64,000 nucleotides of DNA from Icerya purchasi. Taxonomy: Eukaryota > Arthropoda > Insecta > Hemiptera > Monophlebidae. Below are positions 1 to 10,380 of the stretch, piece after piece. The stretch spans positions 149,178,274-149,242,273 of the forward strand of contig CM077115.1 of NCBI GenBank assembly GCA_039619475.1, written 5' to 3'. Numbering within the stretch: position 1 is the stretch's first letter; every line of letters starts with the position of its first letter. The notes under the pieces are model-generated. The model saw only the letters and a list, made by a program, of their open reading frames with translations, was not told the origin of the DNA and did not search any database. The translations under genes were made by a program, and so were the position numbers.

Positions 1-310
1 CGCGCTAGAGCTGCAGTTGAAACTTATTATGCAAATTCGTCCTGGCGGACCTTCTAAAACCTGATGTACAGCAGGGCCAAAGCCGATTTCCTGGCCGAGA
101 CCGTCTCTGCGAAGCTGTAGACCACCGGCAAGAGAGTAGGAGGCCGGTTAATAGGGGGCGAACCGAGTTGTCTCTGTACAGGCGAGGAGGAGGAATCGCT
201 GTCCACCACCGGTGGAGGACAAGTTTTGCGGCAGAGCCTATTCAGATCGTTTGCGATTCTAACCTCATCTCGTACGCCGTGCTCAAGGAGCCGTTAAGTT
301 AACTAGCAAG
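1..310. other. GC-richer segment at window edge, no gene recognised
   Basis: This stretch is clearly richer in G+C and CpG than the following 600 bases, and it ends in A-rich sequence. All forward frames close within about 80 bases of the window edge. One frame gives a 20-codon open tail ending in TGA near position 62, which could be the end of a gene lying to the left, but nothing in it is recognisable. It could equally be noncoding DNA or a 3' untranslated region. Confidence 0.3.
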
Positions 311-940
311 GTAATAATAACGTGCAAAAAAAAAAAAGAAGGGAAAAAAAAAGGAAAAAAAATTATAATAATGAAAAGAGTAGGGACAAAAAACCTGCAG
401 CCCGCCTTGTATACTTTATGCGTATGTTTAATTCGAAGCGGCGCCAGTAACGAACACTTTTAAAAATAATAAATTTATTTCGAAAATAAAAAGTACAATT
501 GCAAACCTAAGCCCCCGAAACGAGAGAAATTAACTGGGCATACAAAAGAAGCGCAGCGATCCGCCCGTGCTTAACAACACACGACGACGCTATTTAACAA
601 ATTAACGGAAAACGCGGGAAAAAAAATTCCGCTACGAAAAGAATTACCGCGCGCGCGCGGTGCCAATTATCTGGCTTTTAAAAAGTTTTGAGAAGGCGGA
701 CGGTTTATATTATTACGGGTTTTCCGGGCGAGTAATTACCAGATTTTTTAAAGGCCTTTCCGTCTTAGCAAATTCCGAAATCAAACTAGAAGCTATCGCA
801 AAAATATTTTTATTTTTTTTTACTTTATTTATTTATTTTTTTTTTGAAAAATATTTATCATTATTTACATATTGTTTCTCGTAAAGCTAAAACGCTTGTC
901 CACGAGTTCCCTTATATCTAATAATTTCTATTACTTCTTA

Positions 941-1045
941 CAGTGGCGGATCCACGTTGAGAGGGGGTTATGGGACCCCCCCCCCCCCCAAAAAAACCGA
1001 GGCCTCTATGAAAAAATTTGTTATAATAAAGAAACTTAATTTATG
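941..1045 (+). mobile_element. hAT-like transposon left end (copy 1)
   Basis: It begins CAGTGGCGGATCCACG, which resembles hAT terminal inverted repeats (CAGTGGCGG...). A G/C tract with 12 or more consecutive C follows, then GCCTCTATGAAAAAATTT and GAAACTTAATTTATGCTAT. The same order of blocks recurs at 58620-58735, showing that this is a repeat end of about 105 bases. I find no matching opposite end nearby, so the copy is partial. Confidence 0.5.
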
Positions 1046-1854
1046 CTATAAAATATTAAGTAATGCGGTAGAAGTATGTAACAGGTTGATTATTAGGAAA
1101 TTTTATACGATATATGACTGAAGGTTGTCCGGGAAGCGAAGGAGACAAAAATGGGTTTCGAAACCAGCGTGATTTCTTATTTAAATAGGATGGCATATGA
1201 AAATGTACACGCTAATTTTTGGAACTAATTCAATTGTATGTCTTTTAGTTTTTGTTTTTTTTTGACTATTTTACCGACACAAGTTTACGCTACTGATTTA
1301 CCATTACAATTTATATTTACCTCGTACTATCTGGGGGCGTTGGGTAGAAGCAACTTTTTAGCATTAATTTTTTGGCATTAATATCCCTGCGTATGAACTG
1401 CTCTGACGAGTATATGACTCCTAATTTCTTCTGTAGAAAATGAAAAGTTTGCAAGGTGCTATTTTTCATATTAGGCTCGTTAAGGCCTTTATGAAAGTAG
1501 AGAAATGGTTGTTGAAGAATATAAATCGTCTCTAAACTTGTGCATCTGAAGATGAAATAACATTAAAGAAACATTAGCACTACCGTCCATTACAACAAAT
1601 TAATAAAACGTATCCGACTTGGACGGAGCCGAATAAAATTTCTGATCACTTTACCGGCGATTTTTTAATAAGCTTCAAAAGCGTCAAACAATGAGTCGTA
1701 TTAATAATATACATAAACTCATTTTCGTTCGATGGTAAATCGCATTGTGCATGGTAATAAAGAAATATAGTAAGTGTAGTCAAATGAATTAGGTAGGTAA
1801 GACTCTAAAAATTTTCAGTAAATATTATGAAAATAAATTATCGATGTTTGATGT
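1046..1854. other. AT-rich interval, nothing recognised
   Basis: No supported gene or repeat is visible. It may include more of the hAT-like element on its left and the 3' tail of the LINE on its right. Confidence 0.4.
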
Positions 1855-2906
1855 ATCCCTCCTTCATTTCGTAATCCGAGTCGGATGTCGTGACCTTATT
1901 TGACGCAAGGTATAACACGTCGCCATTTATACCGATCGTGTGCTAAATCTATAATATGTTGTAAATTTGATCTGCATATTTTCTTGAAAGTAGCAATTCT
2001 TTGGTCTGCCTTTCTTCCTTTTCGACCTTTCCCATCAAAAACGCCTTCTCCAGCCCATTTGCTCTTACTACATGACGGAAAAAGCCTAGCATGCGTTACT
2101 GATGGATGTTAATAGCCGTTGGTAGGTTTCGATTTCGAGCTCTTTTAACACGTATTCGTTTGTTCTAGGGCCGTCAATGGGATTTTTAAGATTTTTCGAT
2201 ACCCTTTCCTTTCGAAAGCCGTGATCTTCCTTCCTATGGTTTCATTGATCGTCTATGTTTCCGATCCGTAGGCCGCCGTAGAGAACACTAAAGTTTGCAG
2301 GAGTCGTAGTTTTGTTATTTAAGAGATCTTATGATCTTTTCATATACGGTTAAGTTTTCCTATCGCGGTTCTCGCCAGTGCTATCCGTCTCTTTATCCAG
2401 TTCTTGAAATGCAGGATCCCAAATAGATTAATTTATCTTGAGTTTGTATTTCTTGTAGCATTTTTAACGGTTGTTGGATATCCTTATCAATAATTAACAT
2501 CGAACACTTTTGTTTGTTGAGTACTAAACCGGTCTCTTTTCCGAACGTTTCTATTCTTAATAACAATTCATACATTTCTCTTTCTGTGCTATCAAGTACT
2601 ACCGTATCATCTGCAAATATTATGTTTGTGATTTTCTCGCCTCCGAATGATATTCCTCCATGCCAGCCGTCCATTCTGTCTTATAATCCATTCTCTACAA
2701 ATACTGAAGATAATCGGTGATATACAACAGCCTCGGCGTACTCCCTTTTTTGCTGCAAACTCACTCGATTTTTCCGTCTCCAGTTCTATATGCCCTTTGT
2801 TATTTACGTACAGTTGTTGTATGAGGTAAATTAGATGTTTTGATGTACCCATTTCTAATAAAACTTGCCGCAGTTTTGTCCATTTAATGTTATCAAAAGC
2901 TTTGTA
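1855..2906 (-). pseudogene. LINE reverse transcriptase, palm to C-terminus (decayed)
   Basis: Read on the minus strand, the order of motifs is that of a non-LTR retrotransposon. YKAFDNIKWTKL lies at 2906-2870 (RT motif A region), KGVRRGCCISPIIFS near 2750 (motif B), FADDTVVLDS near 2617 (motif C with the catalytic Asp pair) and YLGSCIS near 2410. A C-terminal part follows with TKLRLLQTLVFSTAAYGSET near 2300, AFERKGYRKILKIP, and AHDRYKWRRVI near 1925. The motifs sit in several frames with stops, so it is dead. The C-terminal layout (AxDRxxWRxV) is typical of arthropod RTE-like endonuclease/reverse-transcriptase elements; the clade is inferred. The fingers domain is missing: the homology stops at a (TA)n run at 2905-2928, immediately followed by a HINE. 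Confidence 0.85.
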
Positions 2907-2928
2907 TATATATATATATATATATATT

Positions 2929-3262
2929 AATTACAATGTAATTTTTAGGCTACCCCCCATTAGAAAAAATGTCCCAATTTTATGTAACGTTTGTTATATT
3001 TTATAGAATTTTTGTAATTGTTATTTTACAAATGTCACAATTTTATGTTACGAAATATGTAACCAAAAACTGTCTTAATTTTATATAATGAAAGTTAAAT
3101 GTTAGGATATGATTTTTGTGATTATGTTATCTTTTTTGTATTAATGCCAGTAAGAATTACGTTGTAAATTTTGATAATTTTATACAAAGTATAAATGAGA
3201 AAGAGACAGAAGTGAAAGTAAAAGGGGTCAAGGGGCGCTTCTGTCCATAGCCCGTTGCTTAT
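2929..3262 (+). mobile_element. HINE copy 1 (Helentron-type non-autonomous element, long subfamily)
   Basis: The 5' end reads TTACAATGTAATTTTTAGG, then CCCCCCATTAGAAAAAATGTCCC. An inverted copy of the 5' end, GAATTACGTTGTAA, lies near 3151-3164. The 3' part follows with TTTTATACAAAGTAT and AGAAAGAGACAG, and a damaged terminal hairpin near 3230-3255. This order (5' end, internal minisatellite, inverted 5' copy near the 3' end, terminal hairpin, AT-rich insertion site) is the architecture described for Helentron-associated interspersed elements such as DINE-1. It is inserted beside a (TA)n tract at the truncated edge of a LINE. Confidence 0.75.
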
Positions 3263-5257
3263 ATATATTTAATAAACTAAAAATGGAAATATTAACTCAT
3301 AAACAATTTGCTTATTGCAACAATCGTTTCGGCCTATAATAATAATAAGATATTGCCATCTATGGTCTATTTTGGTTTGTTACTGTTTTTTGTTTTCTTT
3401 GTCACAGATTAATTCGATAGACTGTAGCAGGGAACTTTAAAAACATTGTTTCATCACATTGCGTGTAAGTTTAATGAAGATAAACGCTCCTGGAGATACA
3501 TACATTTTTGTTTTACAAACGTTTTATAATTAACTTAATTCAACTTATTCCGTTATTTTCTTTACGTTATTTGTTCGTAAGTTATTTCTCAGTTTAAAAA
3601 AAAAAAATACTCTTTTATAATAAAATTCGAGAGGTGAAGGATTAGATTTTTCCTTTTTAATTTGTTTATTTGAAGTCGTCAATGGTCCAGTGTGATCAGT
3701 TGAATAAAACGGGTCGCCCTCTTTCGGGCGCGATCGTTCGGGGGATAGCAAACGAAGGTTTTTACTCTTAATTTGTAATATCGTATATATTTCTCACCCA
3801 GCATTAACATAAATGTGTTTATTTATGTGTTTAAAAGTTGTTGTGCCTTTATTTGTCTTTCTTGATATTTTTTTGAAATCTAGGTAGTTTCGTCAAGGAA
3901 TTAAATATATAATTAAAATTATAGATAACAGAAGAAACTTTATAAATCTAAAAAAATATAATGTAAACAAATTACGACATATTAATTCGCCGACTACTAA
4001 TTTCGGATATTATTCATCTATAGTCATGACACTACTTTTTAATGTAATTATTATTCATTTATTAATACGTATATTATAAATGTTATCCAAAATAGTTAAC
4101 TTTTCTATTCATCCCCGACACAATAATGGTAAAGCCATTAATATAATACAAATGTACATGCTGCATGTAATTTATAAATTAAATCTCAACTAGAATATAC
4201 TTTACAGTTTCAGATCCTTTCCTAGGGTGATTGAAAAAGTTTTCAGATTCATCGGATTCACAAAATTTCATAGTGAACGTACGATGTTCCTCAATTGACG
4301 GTGAGCATGGAAAAGTCTAATTACAGTTAAAAACAAATATCATTCACGTAACGAAAGCATAAAGGACGAATTCTCCGAAATCTTTATCAGGTATAACTTT
4401 CAAACGTACACATTTAAACATCTTCCTCTTTATTGTACCTCAGTTAAAATGTTTTCACTCAAAATTTATTCGATTATTCAAGTATTCGTTTCATATCGAT
4501 AAGCAACTTTTAGGATCTATGCGAATAGATTACCAACATTTCTAAAACATAACTTTACAAAGTATACAATACGGGCATTATTTGTTTAGCGGGATTTAGA
4601 AACTTATACGAATAATTAAAACGAAATTTCTATATTAACGTTTTACCAATAAAATAGTCACGTCATTACTACTTTCATTTGTGCAGCAATCTTTTTCAAG
4701 ACCGAAAAGAGTGAACAACTTTACAACTATACGGTTAAAGTTAGTGATAAAATCAATAATTCGCTTCTAGGACCATGGTTATCTTCCAGCATTTTTAAAA
4801 ATCTAAAAAAATTCATACATATTTTTAGACAAAAAATACACAAAATATATATATATATATTTTATTTTTTTTTAGAACCTGGTTTGTCTTTGTTTTTGAA
4901 AAATCGAATTTTGAATAATTTTTATATTTTCCGCGTGTGGTACTTTTAATTGTTTGCGAAACTCTCATTGGCGCGCACACACTAATTAATCTGGAAGTTC
5001 AGAATAAATCCGCGCGAAGCTCGATTAACTGATGCTGTATTACAGCTTAGCCCGCCGTTGTTTTCGCTGACCCACCTCCAAGCGGATTCTTCCGTCTGCT
5101 CGTTTTGTTAAACTATCAGAAATGCTAAGAGCTGTTTATATTTTAATTATTTCGGACTATTGGTATTGAAATATTTTACAGTTTCTATATTCTGAATAAA
5201 ATTCAAAAAAACAATAAATAAAACGTAGAAGAATGGGAAAACCTCTTTTATATTACA
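3263..5257. other. AT-rich interval, no gene recognised
   Basis: About 2 kb with only short open frames. A small hairpin CGCCC-TCTTTC-GGGCG sits near 3714 and a (TA)n run at about 4845-4860. The stretch 5000-5110 is a little richer in GC. I recognise no coding or repeat family here. Confidence 0.4.
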
Positions 5258-5292
5258 CTAGCTGAACCCGGCAGACGTTGTCCCCTGCCAGT
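5258..5292 (-). mobile_element. Canonical Helitron 3' terminus (hairpin + CTAG)
   Basis: On the minus strand the sequence reads GGCAGGGGACAACGTCTGCC (stem GGCAG/CTGCC, 10-nt loop), then GGGTTCAG, then CTAG at 5261-5258, followed by T at 5257. A short GC hairpin about 10 bases before a CTRR end, inserted before T, is the textbook 3' end of a Helitron. It lies about 285 bases downstream of the stop of the helicase remnant on the same strand. Confidence 0.85.
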
Positions 5293-5576
5293 GTATATTT
5301 ATTTATTATTCAATGTACATGTATATATCTAAAATGGATGGTCTGTATATTATAATGAAAAATCCGATAAAGCTTTATCGTAAAATGCGTAAAAATGAAA
5401 GATTATTCATATTTATAATAATTTATTATTATTATATTTGTATTATTATAGATTTACGATAAATTATATAACTTCTTTTTATTAATAATTCACGCGAAGA
5501 AACAGTATATTTTAATATTCCATTCGTCATATAACCGAACTAACTTGAAATATATCTCAAATTAATACACTAACAT

Positions 5577-6243
5577 CTAGTGGATAAACAATATTTTTGT
5601 TTTATGATTTGGTGTATAGATGTACAGATTTTTTGGAGTCCCTACTCTAGAGCACGCAACATATAGTTGACCATGCAAAAAGCATGGATTTTCTAAATTC
5701 GATCTAGCAACGCGTAGCGACTGCCCTTGAGCTTTATTAATTGTTATCGCGAAAACAAGACGCACAGGAAACTGTAATCATTTGAATGTGAAGGGCAAAT
5801 AATCAGTGAAAATCATTGGAATGCGCGCGGAATCAGCACATCTTCTCCTTTATATTTTCCGTTAATTATTGTCACTTCAATCACTTTCAAGGCAAATCTG
5901 GTTCCATTACACAACCTTGGCGTGTCAAGATTCCGACGGAGCATTATCGGTGAGCCAATTTTCAACGTCAGTTTGTGCGGTGGCATTCCAGGTGGCTCCA
6001 ATGAATTGAGAAATTCGACTGGATAATTGATCCCCTTCCGTAACCGTATCAATGGATTTGTACTCCGTAATCGTACCAGAAATTTTCAATTAAATCTTAC
6101 TATTCATTCGATTGACGTCATCATTCTTTTGAGCTAAGATAGTACACTTGCAAAGCCAATCGTGATTCATGAAGTTGTTGACGATGTTTGGGAAAACCTT
6201 ATTTTCAAGATCTCCGATTGATGACCGAAGTTGACAAAAGTTA
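5577..6243 (-). pseudogene. Helitron replication-helicase, PIF1-like helicase C-terminal part (broken)
   Basis: In a live Helitron this protein combines a Rep nuclease with a 5'-3' PIF1-family helicase for rolling-circle transposition. What is left, in order on the minus strand, is NFCQLRSS near 6240, HDWLCKCTILAQKNDDVN near 6165-6115, then YPVEFLNSLEPPGMPPHKL and LCNGTRFAL at 6030-5895. After these come TINKAQGQS (helicase motif V) near 5735, YVACSRVG (motif VI) near 5655, and the natural C-terminus at 5577. Lesions are a frameshift near 5810 and a TGA at 5780-5778 where relatives carry Arg (CGA to TGA is a simple CpG change). The frame is also broken near 6060-6110. The Rep nuclease and helicase motifs I-IV are absent, so this is a 5'-truncated copy ending at the terminus at 5258. 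Confidence 0.9.
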
Positions 6244-6577
6244 GGTGGGAATGATATCCGCGCATGCCTGGGGTTAATCTTCCAATATTTGATTTTTTAC
6301 GTGGCATTTCAAATTTTGTTATAAAATTTAATGTTGTACGTTCACAAATGTCATTTGCTTAACAAACAAAAGAATAATGGCGTTTCATTTGAAACGTATT
6401 CACCAATTACTAATAATCACAGTCCCAATTACTGTTCACCGATGTTGTAGGAATATGCTACGTTACAATTAAACTCGACCAACATATATGTAGACAGCAG
6501 AAGAAGGAGAAGCCAAGTTTCTAAATGGCATTTCGATTAATATGTAACAATTTAATAAACTAAAAGAACATATATAT
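6244..6577. other. Helitron upstream flank, unresolved
   Basis: The helicase homology ends near 6243-6260. The next 300 bases are AT-rich with no recognisable coding sequence. They may hold the deletion junction of the Helitron or its 5' end, but I cannot place a boundary. Confidence 0.3.
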
Positions 6578-6986
6578 TAATTACAACGTAATTCTTAGGC
6601 TACCCCCCATTCGAAAAAATGTACCAAAAAAATGTCCAATTTTATGTAACGCAAAATGTCCCAAAAAAATGTCCCAATTTGATGTAACGTTTGTTATAAT
6701 TTATAGGATTTTTGTTATTGTTATTTAAAAAATGTCACAATTTTATGTAATGAAATATGTAATGAAAAATGTAACGAAAAAATGTCTTAATTTTATATAA
6801 TGAAAGTTAAATGTTAGAATAGGACTTTTGTGGTTATGTTGTGTTGTTTTTTTGTGTTGATGCCAGTAAGAATTATGTTGTAAATTTTGATCATTTTATA
6901 CAAAGTATAGAAGAGAAAGAGACAGAAATGTAAGCAAGAGGGGTCAAAGGGCACAGCCCCTTGCGGGGCCAAAATGGCCGAGTTTA
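6578..6986 (+). mobile_element. HINE copy 2 (complete, long subfamily)
   Basis: The 5' end is TTACAACGTAATTCTTAGGC at 6581. Irregular repeats of AATGTCCCAATTTTATGTAACG cover about 6617-6800. The inverted copy AGAATTATGTTGTAA lies near 6870-6884. The end has two hairpins, GGGCACAGCCC and GGCCAAAATGGCC, followed by GAGTTTATATATATA. It matches copy 1 through the middle block (GAAAGTTAAATGTTAG, TGATGCCAGTAAGAATTA), so these two form one subfamily. It sits just beyond the Helitron remnant. Confidence 0.85.
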
Positions 6987-7779
6987 TATATATAAATTTT
7001 GCACCTAATAAATACTGGAAAGCCACGCAGCCGGTAAATAATTAATCGGTACACTAAATAGTAAATCGATTTTTAGAGAAACATACTAAATAATTAAATA
7101 GAATATATGTATGATAATTTTAATAATATTCCCGGCTTATAAATATTAGTTTTTATTTCGTGGAACGTGAGAATACATTTCAATGTAAAAACGAATAACG
7201 CAATACATACGCAAATCCAGCTTTAATATAACGTTCTATATTTTTAATGCAACTCGCTAATGCGTTTATGTGAAAGTTCAGAATAGATCTGAACGTTTAA
7301 GAGTATAGATTATAATATAATAAATATAATTACAGCGCCATTCTTGCGGCGGAGGTAATATGAAAAAAAGCGTTATAAAAAATTAAACCTGTACTTCCGT
7401 ACTTTTCATACAGAAATACATTGTGGCATAGATGTATATGTTGATGCGGCCATTTCGTTTTAGTAAAAAATTAACTTAATCACAGGTGTAATTGTAACCT
7501 AACGAAATAGGCGGAAATAATTAAAATTCGACCGCTCGATTTTTGACTTTTCGATAGTTTAACGAGTAGCGATGCCGAGCGTATGCGATTAAAGCCAGCA
7601 TGAGTTGTAGACACCTAATATATCGGTAATTATAAATGAAGGAAATAAAGTAAATCGGTATATATAGGTAACGGAAGACTTTTAAATGTTAGAAATGGAA
7701 AAGAGAAAACTTTTTTCCGTCGCTGAGAAGAATGAAGGAAAAATAACAGGAAAGCTGAGCTTTTTCCAGTGCGCCACAC
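6987..7779. other. AT-rich interval, nothing recognised
   Basis: No supported gene or repeat. GC content rises towards the right into the island that begins near 7780. Confidence 0.4.
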
Positions 7780-8680
7780 TCTATTATTCTCTGTAACGTT
7801 GGTTAAATTTAAAGAGTTTTCATACGGAGTGCTTTGTTCGCGTTCGTCTGTGCGATGGCGGTGTCGGCTGAATTTACTAAGATGCTGCGATACAAAGAAA
7901 ATACCAGTTTCACTTGCATGTCCGAGCCGTGTAACGGAAAACTAGGGTGGTTCCCCGTGCCGTGGACAGTATTGATCGGCCATTTCTAGAAAATGAACCG
8001 AGGAGCCGTGTCTTTATTCGAAAGAAGACAGAAGGGTGTTGTACACATATCCACTTTGAATGGTGATGTTGTTGGACCCGGCTACCGTCCCGAATAAGAA
8101 GACGACCAGCATGTCGGACGCCTGTTCGGGCCCTCTCATTTGCAGGCCGCGCTTCGCACTAATGCATCGCCGCTCGGGCGACCATCAAACTGCGAACAGC
8201 AAACGAGAAAGCAAATCCCTTCTTTTGCTTAGCGGAGCCCTTCCATCGAAGTTGTTTTACTTTTTCTCTTCCTGTGCAAGGAAAATCGTTACAGAAAAAC
8301 CTCTTGAAAGACTCGGCGTGTGTGTGTGTGCGTGCAACGTGCCATATACCGCGGTTCCTTTCGCGAACGTGGCCTCCGCCCTCGCACGCTCTCCCTCGTG
8401 ACTCTTCTTTATCTGACATAATGCCTCTTCGTATCTTTTCCGACGCTACCGGTCTCGTTGCGCCCTCTGAATCGCTTCGAAAAACGCACCGAAAAACAAA
8501 AGAAAAAAGAAAATAACCGAACAAAATGGAATGAAAAAAGCCGAGCGAGGAAATGAGACGCGGCAAAAAAGCTGCTAGGAATCGATTTACAAGCTTGCCG
8601 CCGGCACTGGCTTGTTAAGCACAACTTCTTCCATCTGCCGCTACGCACGTTCCAGCCGTAGCGGCAACTTTAGATTAATT
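7780..8680. other. GC- and CpG-richer island, possible regulatory or first-exon DNA
   Basis: The base composition changes sharply from the AT-rich flanks to roughly balanced DNA with many CpG. A 44-codon open frame runs from ATG at 7855 to TAG at 7989 (MAVSAEFTKMLRYKENTS at its start), with a purine-poor but acceptable start context (GCGATGG). Longer open frames lie on both strands between 8060 and 8650, but they overlap in antisense and are low complexity. I recognise no protein in any of them. It may be a promoter/5' exon island of a gene outside the window, or a conserved noncoding island. Confidence 0.35.
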
Positions 8681-8880
8681 AGCGAACGGTTCCAGTTTTT
8701 CTTCCAGTTCAGCTGTAAATTATTAATCTTTGTTAGGAGTCGCGCTACCTGTGTTTAATCTCTTGGATAAACATAAGAAAAACAACTCGAACCCCACGCC
8801 AGCGCGAAAATAATTATCGCGAAGCCGGCCTGCGCTCCTAACCACTATAAATGTATATCTTACCGGCATATGTTTAAAAT

Positions 8881-8906
8881 AATAATAATAATAATAATAA
8901 TAAAAA
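8881..8906. repeat. (AAT)n microsatellite
   Basis: About eight perfect AAT units followed by a degenerate A-rich stretch (AAAATGAACCGTAAAAATAA and further ...AAAAATAA blocks). The surrounding 8680-9235 interval otherwise shows nothing recognisable. Confidence 0.8.
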
Positions 8907-9235
8907 TGAACCGTAAAAATAAACGCTAAAAATAAACACTAAAAATAACCCCCCTAAAAACAATGTTAGTCGGCTTAAATAAGCAATAGCTACTGTTCCT
9001 TTACGCATCGCAGGTTGAAAACGAGTTAAAGTCTACCCTGATGTCGTTCATTTTTAACGCGGCTAACTACGTTATTCGACTTAATTAAAAAGATCGGAAA
9101 GCTGTTTACTTAATGATTTATTTTTAATCACACAAAATTCTAAAACGAACGTTCCGGCGATATGCAATATTTATTATATTCGAAAGCGGCGTATAAAATT
9201 AAAATAATGCATCCGTTTGTAATGCATATACATAT

Positions 9236-9442
9236 TAATTACAACGTAATTCGTATATGTAACGTTTGTTATATTTTATAGGATTTCTGTAATTATGTTA
9301 TTATATTCATATGGATCGATTTAGAATTACGTTGTAAATTTTAATCATTTTATACAAAGTATAGAAGAGAAAGATATAGAAATTAAGCAAGAGGGGATCA
9401 AGGGGCACCGTCCTTTGCGAGGCCAAAACGATCGAGTTACAT
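9236..9442 (+). mobile_element. HINE copy 3 (short, internally deleted)
   Basis: The 5' end TTACAACGTAATTCG jumps directly to TATGTAACGTTTGTTATATTT, so the CCCCATTAGAAAAAATG block is missing. It then has CATATGGATCGATTTAG, the inverted 5' copy AGAATTACGTTGTAA near 9322-9336, TTTTATACAAAGTATAGAAG, and a degenerate 3' hairpin region (GGGGCACCGTCCTTTGCGAG). At about 207 bases it is the shortest copy that still has both ends. It belongs to the CATATGGACCGATTTAG subfamily. Confidence 0.8.
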
Positions 9443-9906
9443 ATAATATATATGTATATATTCAAATATATACAATTAATTTTCGGAAACCGATCTGACG
9501 ATTTTGAAAAATTAACGGGTTAAGGATTTTTGAGGTCCGGAAATCGATTGATCGAGATCTTATAGAAAATTCTATTAAAAGAGAACACAATTCTTAAATG
9601 AAGGCAAATATAGTGTTCGTTTCAGTGATCACACTTGTCTTTAGGATTTATTAAAAAATAAACAAAAAAGATACCAAAGAGAAAACAGACAGCGGTTTGT
9701 CTTTGTTTCATACATATACCTTTCCGGTTGTATTGCTCGATTCCGAGCGTCGACGCCTACCTATTTGTACATTCTAGCTGTACAGACATAGGCATAGTGT
9801 TCATGGTAATATTGTTTATATGCAGTACGAATGTGTACACACGTAATTCGGAACTAATCAGTAATCAAATGTAGGTGAATACATGCCTGTTCTGTTATAA
9901 ACTGCA

Positions 9907-10160
9907 TAATAAAAACCAACTTCAATAACAAACAAATATAATAAGGGGGTAAAAATAATTTATAACAATAAATTAAATAAATACCCCTTATTTAGAAGCG
10001 TTTTCGGCCGTCGTGTCATGGAGTTTTGATTGAGTTAGTTTTAACCGTTAATGAGTTATACCCGAAAACGTTCCTAAATAAAGTATTTATTTAATTTATT
10101 GTTATAAATTATTTTTACCCCCTTATTATATTTGTTTGTTATTGAAGTTGGTTTTTATTA
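9907..10160. mobile_element. Foldback MITE with 78-nt identical arms
   Basis: Bases 9907-9984 are the exact reverse complement of 10083-10160. Each arm starts TAATAAAAACCAACTTCAAT and contains the GGGGGTAAAAATAATTT block. The core of about 98 bases holds a second, smaller inverted pair (CGTTTTCGG / CCGAAAACG). The outermost bases fit a TA target duplication (TA|ATAAAAACC ... GGTTTTTAT|TA), as for Tc1/mariner-type MITEs. There is no coding capacity. Arm identity implies either recent insertion or arm-to-arm correction. Confidence 0.85.
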
Positions 10161-10287
10161 TATGATTAGCAATCGTCTGATTTATCCATATACAAATGCA
10201 GTCCTGTGTGTGTCCGCTGCTGTGTAGTACTTAGCTTGCATATGATGGTATGCTTGTTTGCCATTGTGTCTTCCATATGATTCTATT

Positions 10288-10380
10288 AGCGAGTATTTTA
10301 TTTAATTTTTTTCGTAATAAGTTCTGCCGCGTCGTCCGGGATCGAGACTTCCGTAACGGAAGCCAACTAGCATATACGGC
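10288..10380 (-). mobile_element. tRNA-like SINE, copy 2 (partial)
   Basis: On the minus strand it reads GCCGTATATGCTAGTTGG (A-box-like), then CTTCCGTTACGGAAG (a small perfect stem), then TCTCGATCCCGG (B-box-like), a GACGACGCGGCAGAA block, and an AAATTAAATAAAATA tail. The same order is found at 48462-48570. RNA polymerase III type A and B boxes followed by an A-rich tail are the features of a tRNA-derived SINE. The distance between the boxes is shorter than in the other copy. Confidence 0.5.

Noticed and set aside
3713..3730. CGCCC-TCTTTC-GGGCG hairpin resembling a bacterial terminator
   Set aside because: There is no upstream gene, the genome is eukaryotic, and the stem is only 5 bp.
8060..8648. 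Four overlapping frames of 79-135 codons on both strands in the GC-richer island
   Set aside because: They overlap in antisense, are low complexity (Phe/Arg/Ser-rich) and show no domain; the higher GC alone makes stops rarer.
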